NCBI GenBank assembly: GCA_018067265.1
Contig: JAGPUY010000205.1
Location: 1 to 6,823 of the forward strand
DNA length: 6,823 bases
Source of the DNA: Oceanihabitans sp.
GTDB lineage: Bacteria > Bacteroidota > Bacteroidia > Flavobacteriales > Flavobacteriaceae
Reading direction: 5' to 3'
Below, piece after piece: positions 1 through 6,037 of this stretch. The notes beneath the pieces are model-generated. The model searched no databases, had not been told where the DNA came from, and worked only from the letters and a program-made list of their open reading frames with translations. A program made the translations under genes and the position numbers. Numbering within the stretch: the first letter of the stretch is position 1; every line of letters begins with the position of its first letter.

Positions 1-201
1 TTGTTTGTAAATGCACAACAAGCATTTTTAATGGATTTAGGAAACGACTTTGAGCAAAATTACACGCAACTAGGTTTTGGAGGTAAATACCAATTGACCA
101 AACAATTAAATTTAGAAGCGTCTTATGGTAAAATTGTAAGAGGTAATAATTTTCAAGGATTAGGAAGTACTTTTAGTTTAGGACTTAGAGCATTACTATA
201 A
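1..201 (+). CDS. C-terminal fragment of an outer-membrane beta-barrel protein (5' end outside window)
   Basis: The frame is open from the first base and ends at TAA 199-201, so about 66 C-terminal residues are present. The TTG at position 1 is probably not the real start but an internal codon of a longer gene. The residues alternate polar and hydrophobic with aromatic caps, as in amphipathic membrane strands separated by short turns (YTQLGFGGKYQL, LNLEASYGKIVRG, STFSLGLRALL). This is typical of the last strands of an outer-membrane barrel. The chain ends in Leu, not the more usual terminal Phe. The family cannot be named from so little sequence. A strong terminator follows 30 bp downstream, so this gene ends its own transcription unit. 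Confidence 0.6.
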   Translation: MFVNAQQAFLMDLGNDFEQNYTQLGFGGKYQLTKQLNLEASYGKIVRGNNFQGLGSTFSLGLRALL

Positions 202-230
202 AAATAGAAACCTTTTTTTAAAGTGTTTAG

Positions 231-263
231 AAAAAGATCCGGCTATATTAGCGGGATCTTTTT
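231..263 (+). terminator. Rho-independent terminator after the barrel gene
   Basis: The arm AAAAAGATCC (231-240) pairs perfectly with GGATCTTTTT (254-263). The helix continues after a G/G mismatch with GCT (242-244) and AGC (250-252) around a 5-nt loop. The 3' arm ends in a T-run, and the A-run on the other side would also let it work in the opposite direction. It lies between the barrel gene and the GH113-like gene, separating the two transcription units. Confidence 0.85.
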
Positions 264-265
264 CT

Positions 266-274
266 TATATTTCG
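266..274 (+). promoter_or_regulatory. Candidate -7 element (TATATTTCG) for the GH113-Omp85 operon
   Basis: TATATTTC matches the Bacteroidota -7 consensus TAnnTTTG in all but the last base. It lies directly after the terminator and 16 bp before the ATG at 291, which would give a very short leader. No TTTG-like -33 element is found at the expected spacing, because that stretch is the terminator hairpin. The call rests on position and one box only. Confidence 0.3.
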
Positions 275-290
275 TGAATAATTAAATCGT

Positions 291-1289
291 ATGAAATACA
301 TAAAGCTTCTTTTTATAACTATAATCTGCACGTTACAGTCCTGCTCCTCACAAACAAAAATTAATGGTGTGAGTTTTGTAGCATCCAGAACTGCTGTAAC
401 AGAAGAACATGTAAATCCGGTAACAGAAGTCAACGCCAATTTTGCTGCAGTAATGCCTTTTGGTTTTGTTAAAGAATTAGAACATCCAGAAGTTGTTTAC
501 AATACAGAGCGACAATGGTATGGGGAAAGCAGAGTAGGAGTCGAGCAGTATGCAAAAAGCTTAGAAGCGAAAGGCATAAAAATAATGATCAAACCCCAAA
601 TTTGGGTTTCTCGAGGACAGTTTACGGGTTATATAGAAATGGAAACCGAAGCCGATTGGCAAATATTAGAGACTTCGTATTCACGTTTTATTTTAGAGTA
701 TGCTAGATTAGCTCAAGAAATTAATGCCGATATCTTTTGTATTGGTACCGAATTAGAACAATTTGTAACCAACAGACCAGCATACTGGAATGGGTTAATT
801 GTAGAAATAAGAAAAGTGTACAAAGGAAAACTTACCTACGCCGCAAATTGGGATGAATTTAAAAGAACGCCTTTTTGGAATGCATTAGATTATATTGGCG
901 TGGATGCTTATTTTCCGGTTAGCGACAGTAAAACACCAACGGTAGCAGAATGTTTAGAAGGATGGAAAACGCATAAGTCTGTAATAAAAGAGATTGCAGA
1001 CAGACATACAAAACCAATTTTATTCACCGAGTTTGGTTATAGAAGTACCGATTACGCAGGGAAAGAACCTTGGAATTCCGAAAGAGGTTTGGAGGTTGTC
1101 AATTTGGAAGCACAGAATAATACAACTATAGCCTTATTTGATGCTTTTTGGAAAGAAGATTGGTTTGCTGGCGGGTTTGTATGGAAATGGTTTCACGATC
1201 ATGCCAATGTTGGTGGTGAAAACGATAATCGATTTACACCACAAAATAAGCCTGTAGAAAAAATAATTAAAGCATATTTTCAAGCCTAA
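291..1289 (+). CDS. GH113-like glycoside hydrolase lipoprotein (putative beta-mannanase-type TIM barrel)
   Basis: This 332-residue protein has a lipoprotein signal peptide: K2-K5, a hydrophobic stretch, and lipobox LQSC with Cys18 as the lipidation site. The residues after Cys18 (SSQTK) lack the acidic surface-export signal seen in many Bacteroidota lipoproteins, so it may face the periplasm (inference). The rest resembles the GTA/GH113 TIM barrel of clan GH-A. IGTELEQ (151-157) holds Glu154, the likely acid/base, and KPILFTEFGY (241-250) holds Glu247, the likely nucleophile. Conserved-looking aromatics include Trp105 (PQIWV), Trp187 and the WKWFHDH segment (298-304). GH113 contains beta-mannanases; the actual substrate here is unknown. 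The ATG at 291 is the natural start because it places the signal peptide at the N-terminus. The next gene starts 5 bp downstream, so the two are very likely cotranscribed. Confidence 0.85.
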   Translation: MKYIKLLFITIICTLQSCSSQTKINGVSFVASRTAVTEEHVNPVTEVNANFAAVMPFGFVKELEHPEVVYNTERQWYGESRVGVEQYAKSLEAKGIKIMIKPQIWVSRGQFTGYIEMETEADWQILETSYSRFILEYARLAQEINADIFCIGTELEQFVTNRPAYWNGLIVEIRKVYKGKLTYAANWDEFKRTPFWNALDYIGVDAYFPVSDSKTPTVAECLEGWKTHKSVIKEIADRHTKPILFTEFGYRSTDYAGKEPWNSERGLEVVNLEAQNNTTIALFDAFWKEDWFAGGFVWKWFHDHANVGGENDNRFTPQNKPVEKIIKAYFQA

Positions 1290-1294
1290 AAAAG

Positions 1295-2560
1295 ATGTGG
1301 AATAGAAAAATAGTTATACTAATTATTACTTTCATATCTACTTTTGCTGTGGCCCAAAATAAAGTGATTTTGGATCTAAAAATTCAAGGTAACAAAAAAC
1401 TGAAGTCGTCTCTAGTTAAAAAAATATCTAAGGCAAAAGCAGGAAAAGTTTTAGATTCCACTATTTTAGAAGAAGATATTAAACGATTAAAACGTTTGCC
1501 AGCTGTTGCTCATGCATATTATCAAGTGTTTCTTTCGCATGATAATAGCTATAATGTGTTTTATAATATTGAAGAGAACTTTACCATTATTCCGTCGGTA
1601 AGTATTTATACCACCAATGATGATGAGTTTGCTTATCGTTTAGGTGTTTATGAGTTTAATGCATTAGGTCAGAATATTATTTTTGGAGGGTTTTATCAAA
1701 AAGATATTTTTAGTTCCTATGGCATAAATTTTAGAGCACCTTTTCTGTTTAGTAGAGAATTTGGTCTAGCGATCCATCATCAAAACTTAAATACGGAGGA
1801 ACCAGTTTTCTTTAATGGCACCACTGCAAATTATAAGTACAAGAATAAATCGTATGAAGTTTTAGCTCTATATCAACCTAATTTTAAAAACCGTTTTGAA
1901 ATAGGTGTGAATTATTTTCTAGAAGAATATAAATATATAAACGGCGCTACTAATCCTTCGGTACCCCAAGAATTATCTATTAATAAATTATTATATAAAG
2001 GTATTTATGAGTTTAATAGTCTGGATTATTATTACCAATATGTATCCGGATTTAGAAGTTTGTTTAACATACAATATGTCACTGCAACTAGCCAAGATGT
2101 GTCTGATTTTGTAATAGGATGGAATGATTTACATTATTACACAAGGGTTGGAGATAAAGGGAATTGGGCAAGTAGATTGCGCGTTGGTTTAGCGACGAAT
2201 GACGAAACACCATTTGCGCCTTTTTCTGTAGATAATAATGTCAACTTAAGAGGTGTTGGTAATACCATTGATAGAGGTACAGGAGCTATCGTTGTGAATA
2301 CCGAATATAGACACACGCTATTGGATAAAGATTGGTTAGCAATTCAAGGGAATGCTTTTGTAGATGCTGGTTCTTGGAGGAATCCGGGTGGTGATTTTGG
2401 TGATTTTGCGGAATCCAAAAATATTAGAGTGTATCCTGGTTTTGGTTTTAGATTCATACATAAACGAATCTTTAATGCTATTTTTAGAATCGATTATGGC
2501 TTCGGAATTACTAAAGGAGAAACACAAGGTCTCGTTTTTGGAATCGGACAATATTTCTAA
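1295..2560 (+). CDS. Small Omp85/BamA-TamA family outer-membrane protein with one POTRA domain
   Basis: This 421-residue protein starts with a cleavable signal peptide (1-20, cut after AVA). Residues about 23-95 fit a single POTRA domain: VILDLKIQGNKKLK, a helix with EEDIKRLKRLPAV, then the strands YYQVFL and NVFYNIEE. The remaining 325 residues are barrel strands with frequent Tyr/Phe. The Omp85 signature appears late: NNVNLRGVGN (314-323) with the L6-loop Arg319, followed by the strands VVNTEYRH and GNAFVDAG, and a terminal Phe421. Omp85 proteins insert or transport proteins, or occasionally lipids, at the outer membrane. Canonical BamA has five POTRAs and is about twice as long, so this is an accessory paralogue, not BamA itself. 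Its substrate is unknown. The 5-bp gap to the GH113-like lipoprotein gene suggests a shared task at the cell envelope. Confidence 0.85.
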   Translation: MWNRKIVILIITFISTFAVAQNKVILDLKIQGNKKLKSSLVKKISKAKAGKVLDSTILEEDIKRLKRLPAVAHAYYQVFLSHDNSYNVFYNIEENFTIIPSVSIYTTNDDEFAYRLGVYEFNALGQNIIFGGFYQKDIFSSYGINFRAPFLFSREFGLAIHHQNLNTEEPVFFNGTTANYKYKNKSYEVLALYQPNFKNRFEIGVNYFLEEYKYINGATNPSVPQELSINKLLYKGIYEFNSLDYYYQYVSGFRSLFNIQYVTATSQDVSDFVIGWNDLHYYTRVGDKGNWASRLRVGLATNDETPFAPFSVDNNVNLRGVGNTIDRGTGAIVVNTEYRHTLLDKDWLAIQGNAFVDAGSWRNPGGDFGDFAESKNIRVYPGFGFRFIHKRIFNAIFRIDYGFGITKGETQGLVFGIGQYF

Positions 2561-2682
2561 ACTATAGATATAAAGATAATAGAGAACTAACGTTTTATTA
2601 AAAGACTAATTTTTGTTTTTAAACCTAGAATGCTAATATTTACCATTCGTTTTTAATTATACATATTGCTATCCAATAATAA

Positions 2683-3420
2683 ATGAAACAAAATAGAACA
2701 CTTGCCATAGGAGATATTCACGGCGGATTAAAGGCTTTAGAACAAGTACTAGAACGCATAGAGATTAAGGAAAAGGATCGTTTTATTTTTCTTGGCGACT
2801 ATGTAGATGGCTGGAGTGATTCAGCACAAGTGATTCAGTTTTTAATTGCTTTTTCAGCGACATATGAATGTGTATTTATAAAAGGAAATCACGATGTTTG
2901 GTGTGAGCTATGGTTAGAAACCGGAACCATAAATGAAACGTGGTGTCTACATGGAGGAAAAGAAACCATAGCGAGTTATAAAGGGGTTTCCGAAGCCGAT
3001 AAAAAAAAACATCTCCAGTTTTTTAAAGACATGTGTCTTTACCTAGTAGATGATGAAAAAAGATTGTTTTTACATGCCGGATTTACGTCAATGCATGGTG
3101 TAGAAAGAGAAGAGAATGAAGTAAGCTTCTATACCGATAGAACACTTTGGGAAATGGCGTTAATCATGGATAAAAGCATCACAAAGGATTCTATTATTTA
3201 CCCAAATAGATTAAAGCATTACCACGAGATTTATATCGGACATACACCAACCACGAACTTTAATTTATATACACCAACCAATGCTATAAATGTTTGGAAT
3301 GTAGATACCGGAGTTGCTTTTAAAGGGAAGCTTTCTGCATTAGATATAGATACTAAAGATTTTTTTCAAAGTGAAGAGGTGCACACTTTATATCCTAATG
3401 AAAAAGGAAGAAATAAATAG
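2683..3420 (+). CDS. Calcineurin-like metallophosphoesterase, PP1/PPP-type serine/threonine phosphatase family
   Basis: This 245-residue cytoplasmic protein has no signal peptide. It carries the whole PPP metal-site series in order: GDIHG (10-14, Asp11 and His13), GDYVDG (38-43, Asp39), GNHD (68-71, Asn69 and His70), LHAG (130-133, His131), GHTP (186-189, His187) and VDTG (207-210). It is therefore probably an active two-metal phosphoesterase. The closest bacterial relatives are lambda-phosphatase/PrpA-like protein phosphatases and bis(5'-nucleosyl) tetraphosphatases, and the sequence alone does not decide between them. The length is normal for the family. It has its own 122-bp upstream gap with no clear terminator after the Omp85 gene, so read-through is possible. 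It converges with the CarboxypepD gene on the other strand. Confidence 0.9.
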   Translation: MKQNRTLAIGDIHGGLKALEQVLERIEIKEKDRFIFLGDYVDGWSDSAQVIQFLIAFSATYECVFIKGNHDVWCELWLETGTINETWCLHGGKETIASYKGVSEADKKKHLQFFKDMCLYLVDDEKRLFLHAGFTSMHGVEREENEVSFYTDRTLWEMALIMDKSITKDSIIYPNRLKHYHEIYIGHTPTTNFNLYTPTNAINVWNVDTGVAFKGKLSALDIDTKDFFQSEEVHTLYPNEKGRNK

Positions 3421-3542
3421 TTTTTTACCCAATATGCTTTTTTGTAATACGCATATAAATCTTCCGCGGAAGCGTCGAACTCCTTTTTTATATAAATAGC
3501 CAAGAAGGGATGTTGTAATTTCCAGAGATTAACTGGAATTAC
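3421..3542 (-). pseudogene. Headless remnant of a TIGR04283-type glycosyltransferase gene (C-terminal end only)
   Basis: Read on the - strand, this spacer encodes about 37 residues that align without gaps to the last 37 residues of the intact glycosyltransferase at 5129-5962. Shared blocks are WKLQ, IYIKK, ASAEDLY, YY and VK; I count 21 of 37 identical. Two exact DNA matches, of 15 and 12 bases, lie 60 bp apart in both copies (3453 and 3513 here; 5165 and 5225 in the intact gene), so no indel separates them. The frame has no stop or frameshift within the homology, but there is no start codon. An in-frame TAA lies upstream at 3552-3554. The family's own stop is missing, and the frame runs on antisense into the phosphoesterase gene to a TGA at 3366-3368. 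It is best read as a scar of an older, diverged second copy, unlikely to be translated. Confidence 0.82.
3515..3542. other. Inverted repeat spanning the stop codon of the CarboxypepD gene
   Basis: The arm GTAATTTCCAG (3515-3525) pairs with CTGGAATTAC (3533-3542) around a 7-nt loop. This gives a 10-bp stem with one bulged T. The right arm contains the TAA of the - strand CarboxypepD gene (3539-3541), while the left arm lies in the glycosyltransferase remnant. No T-run follows on either strand, so it is a poor canonical terminator. It could still slow transcription or protect the mRNA end between the two convergent genes. Confidence 0.5.
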
Positions 3543-5053
3543 TCGATACTTTTAAAATCTTTAATTGCTTGATTTGGTTCTATTACGTTATATCCTTTCC
3601 AGAAATCAGGATCATAGTGTGGTAAATAAGTTGGCTTAATAGCTGCTTTTTCTTTAAAATTATTAAAAGTCTCTTTGGTAATATTATCGTTTTCAAAAAC
3701 AACTAATTCTTTTTTGTTAATGTTTGTTATTTTTAAATTTATGTTCGCAGAAACTTCATTTTGTTTACGTCTTCCTTTTACATTTTTGTTCTTTTCTATA
3801 ATCTTTAATGGTCTTTTAATTCCAACATGCTCGCCATCTACAATTTCAAAATATTTTAATGCGTATGTATCTGCTTTGTTTTTTTCGTAAATGATTGTAC
3901 CTCTTTGTAAATAATGGTTTACAGATACTCCCAATAGACTAAAATCTCGAAGTGCTTTTACGTTTTCATAATCTAAACGAATAATAGCGAAATCATCTGT
4001 ATTAACATACATCGTGCCTTTGTAATCTTCACCTCGTTTTGGTTTAAAAGCAATTTTATAAACAAAATTACCATTTAAAAAAGCATAGTCTAATAATTCA
4101 AATTCGTATCTATTAGACTTATGAATGATGTTTAGGTTAGAGTCTTCATTTAAAAACCCTCTGTTTTCTAAGTTAGATATTGTTCTTTTTCTGTATTTTA
4201 AAAAGTTTTCTTTACGCTCCTTTTCTTTCTTTTTTTTAGCTTCTAAATATGCGACAGATTCTTTTTCTTCTGGAGTTTCAAAAAGGGAAGAATCTATTTC
4301 TGTTTTTGTTCCAAACCAACCCGATTTTATTTTAAAATAAGAGTCTCTTTTTATATGTTTTCTTGCAATTGCATTAAACTTTTCTTCTAGTTTTTCGGAA
4401 TCTATTTCATTGTTTTTATCGTACAATTCAGATGCTTTTATTATATCTAATTTACTAATGGTATCTGCGTCATTATTTTTGTAAAGTACTCCTAGTATTT
4501 CTGTGTAATTACTCGATTTTTTAGGTAATACTCGTAATATACTGTCTATGAAATTTTGATTGAATTCTGGAATGGTTGTTTTTTCAATGGCAACATTGTT
4601 TTTTGCAATATTTGAGTGGTAGGATTGTCTGAAAAATAGTTTGCTTTTTTGTGGATCATGACTATAGTTTGTTGGTAAACGGTCTTTTATGAAGTCTATA
4701 ATCTCAGCAATGGAATAATTTTTATTGCTAATTAAAACCTCGTCTAAGTCAATAGATTTCGGACTTAAAGAAATAATACTATCTGTGACACTTTTAATAG
4801 ATAGTTGTTTCGTTTCATAACCTAAACAGCTAATGAATAAGGAATCTGTTTTAGTGAATTTTTTCTGGATATTTAAATGAAAAACCCCAAAATCATTACT
4901 TATAACTCCGCTTGTGTTATTTAGCGAAATTGTTGCATAAGGTATTGGGTTTTGGGTTATAGAGTCAATTATTTTTGCTGCAATTAAATCTTGCGCATGA
5001 GAAATGGATATAATGCCAAAGAATAATAAAAGGCTAAAGTAGAGGTGTTTCAT
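3539..5053 (-). CDS. Secreted CarboxypepD_reg-like domain protein of the flavobacterial cell envelope
   Basis: This 504-residue protein has a signal peptide (1-20, cut after SHA). It is followed by a CarboxypepD_reg-like beta-sandwich at about 23-97: AKIIDSITQNPIPYATI, then GVISNDFGVF, then LFISCLGYET. No TonB-dependent receptor plug or barrel follows, and no peptidase motif is seen. A Lys/Glu-rich, probably coiled segment lies at about 262-292. The C-terminal half has the beta-rich pattern GTMYVNTDDFAIIRLDYE (346-363), reminiscent of LolA-like folds, and ends in PHYDPDFWKGYNVIEPNQAI (478-497), a tail I recall from this family in flavobacteria. The likely place is the periplasm or outer membrane; the function is unknown. 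It lies 75 bp downstream of the glycosyltransferase on the same strand and ends against a remnant of a second glycosyltransferase gene. Confidence 0.8.
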   Translation of the reverse strand: MKHLYFSLLLFFGIISISHAQDLIAAKIIDSITQNPIPYATISLNNTSGVISNDFGVFHLNIQKKFTKTDSLFISCLGYETKQLSIKSVTDSIISLSPKSIDLDEVLISNKNYSIAEIIDFIKDRLPTNYSHDPQKSKLFFRQSYHSNIAKNNVAIEKTTIPEFNQNFIDSILRVLPKKSSNYTEILGVLYKNNDADTISKLDIIKASELYDKNNEIDSEKLEEKFNAIARKHIKRDSYFKIKSGWFGTKTEIDSSLFETPEEKESVAYLEAKKKKEKERKENFLKYRKRTISNLENRGFLNEDSNLNIIHKSNRYEFELLDYAFLNGNFVYKIAFKPKRGEDYKGTMYVNTDDFAIIRLDYENVKALRDFSLLGVSVNHYLQRGTIIYEKNKADTYALKYFEIVDGEHVGIKRPLKIIEKNKNVKGRRKQNEVSANINLKITNINKKELVVFENDNITKETFNNFKEKAAIKPTYLPHYDPDFWKGYNVIEPNQAIKDFKSIE

Positions 5054-5068
5054 CTATGTTTTTTTTTA

Positions 5069-5076
5069 CGAATATA
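5069..5076 (-). promoter_or_regulatory. Candidate -7 element (TATATTCG) for the CarboxypepD gene
   Basis: On the - strand TATATTCG lies 15 bp before the ATG of the CarboxypepD gene. It resembles the TAnnTTTG element of Bacteroidota and the TATATTTCG upstream of the GH113-like gene, at nearly the same distance from the start. A TTTA-like -33 candidate (5092-5095) sits at too short a spacing. If real, the CarboxypepD gene has its own promoter in addition to any read-through from upstream. Confidence 0.3.
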
Positions 5077-5128
5077 TAGATTGTGAATACCTAAACATTA
5101 ATTTTAATTTAATCTTAAGTAAATATTA

Positions 5129-5962
5129 TTACTTTTTAACATTTATGTAATTGTTGTAGTATTTATATAAATCTTCCGCACTTGCACCATACCATTTCTT
5201 AATATAGATCATCCAAAAATGATATTGTAATTTCCAAACGCCATGTATTTCATATAGTCTTGCAGAGGTTTGAATTTTTTCATTAATGACTACAAATTCC
5301 TTTCTAGCATAAAGCGCATTAATTAAAATATAGTCTTCGTAGATAGTGTAAGTCTCATCATAGCCTCCAATGTCGTTAAATACTATTTTTGTAATAAACT
5401 GACTTTGGTCGCCACCGCGACAGGCTTTCCAATTGAATTTTGTAAACCAACTCGCCAAACGTAACCACCAATGATTGCTTTTAAACTGAAGCTTAAAACA
5501 ACCAGCAGGATTTCCTTTTTCTACTTCGTTAATTATGAGTTGGTCAAAATTTTTCGGCGGAAAAGAATCTGCATGCAAAAAATATAAAATGTTTCCGGAA
5601 GCATATTTTGCGCCAAGATTCATTTGTTTTGCTCTTCCTTTTTCAGCCGTTAGCAACTGCATGTTAGTTCGAGTGGAATTCGCATTCGCGAATTTTGTAT
5701 CGAGAACTTTTGTGTTTATTTTATTACGACTAGCTCGAGACCTTTCGACTTCACCTTCGCTTTTGCTTCGGTCTACAAGTGCGCTCAAGGTGACATCTGA
5801 GAAATTAGCAACAATTTCTTGCGAACCATCAGTGCTTCCGCCATCCACTACAATAATCTCTGCAATATGTTTAGCAGTACTATTTCCTAATACATGTTCC
5901 AGCATATTTTTAATATTTTCTGCTTCGTTTAGAATAGGAATGATTATCGAAATGTTATTCAT
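5129..5962 (-). CDS. GT2-family glycosyltransferase, TIGR04283-like, with an in-frame repeat-derived insert
   Basis: This GT-A fold glycosyltransferase has a nucleotide-binding start, ISIIIPILNEAENI (4-17) and IIVVDGGSTDGS (36-47). EKGRAKQMNLGAKYASG (107-123), the metal-binding FLHADS (128-133) with Asp132, and RGGDQSQF (182-189) follow. The C-terminal end is amphipathic and aromatic-rich. This order matches TIGR04283 (transferase 2, rSAM/selenodomain-associated; annotated in arsenosugar biosynthesis). The protein has 277 residues where the family usually has about 230. The excess is one block, residues 57-101, between NFSD and QLLTAEKGRA. It is rich in Arg, Lys, Ser and Asn and is encoded by a palindromic repeat (5660-5795). 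The core motifs on both sides are intact, so the enzyme may still work with a surface loop. A DUF547 gene lies 75 bp upstream. Confidence 0.87.
   Translation of the reverse strand: MNNISIIIPILNEAENIKNMLEHVLGNSTAKHIAEIIVVDGGSTDGSQEIVANFSDVTLSALVDRSKSEGEVERSRASRNKINTKVLDTKFANANSTRTNMQLLTAEKGRAKQMNLGAKYASGNILYFLHADSFPPKNFDQLIINEVEKGNPAGCFKLQFKSNHWWLRLASWFTKFNWKACRGGDQSQFITKIVFNDIGGYDETYTIYEDYILINALYARKEFVVINEKIQTSARLYEIHGVWKLQYHFWMIYIKKWYGASAEDLYKYYNNYINVKK
5660..5795. repeat. Palindromic repeat element (about 135 bp) inserted in frame in the glycosyltransferase gene
   Basis: The element consists of two imperfect hairpins joined by an AT-rich stretch (about 5709-5735). The first (5666-5708) pairs AGTTC with GAACT outside and AATTCGC (5677-5683) with GCGAATT (5688-5694) inside. 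The second (5740-5791) pairs ACCTT with AAGGT and ACT with AGT around a longer arm. The outer ends read inward as TGTTAGTTCGAG and TGTCACCTTGAG, 8 of 12 bases alike, which suggests terminal inverted repeats. From memory, near-identical segments (a GTTCGAGTGGAATTCGC-like arm, and CGCTCAAGGTGACA) are common in flavobacterial intergenic DNA. The extra coding length is 45 codons (135 bp), so the reading frame is kept. Confidence 0.75.
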
Positions 5963-6037
5963 AGTATTAATGTCCTTCTGAATTGGTTTCAGAGTCTATT
6001 TATAAACGGATGAAATAAATGTAGCCTAACATTGTGT

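Noticed and set aside
2336..2567. Open frames on both strands overlapping the end of the Omp85 gene
   Set aside because: They are shadows of the strongly supported Omp85 C-terminus, without domains or plausible start signals.
2561..2682. Possible promoter or small RNA in the gap before the phosphoesterase gene
   Set aside because: There is a TACATATTG resembling a -7 element 14 bp before the ATG, and a TTTG at 2612-2615, but their spacing does not fit the Bacteroidota consensus. No stable hairpin or T-run terminator is visible.
3461..3472. Perfect palindrome CTTCCGCGGAAG in the convergent spacer
   Set aside because: It lies inside the glycosyltransferase remnant, where it encodes part of the conserved ASAED segment. 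The intact copy shares only half of it, so it looks like a chance product of drift and not an operator.
5535..5981. A 148-codon open frame on the + strand opposite the glycosyltransferase gene
   Set aside because: It is antisense to clear glycosyltransferase motifs. Its Phe/Ser/Leu-rich translation has no recognisable domain. It stays open only because of the codon use of the real gene and the insert.
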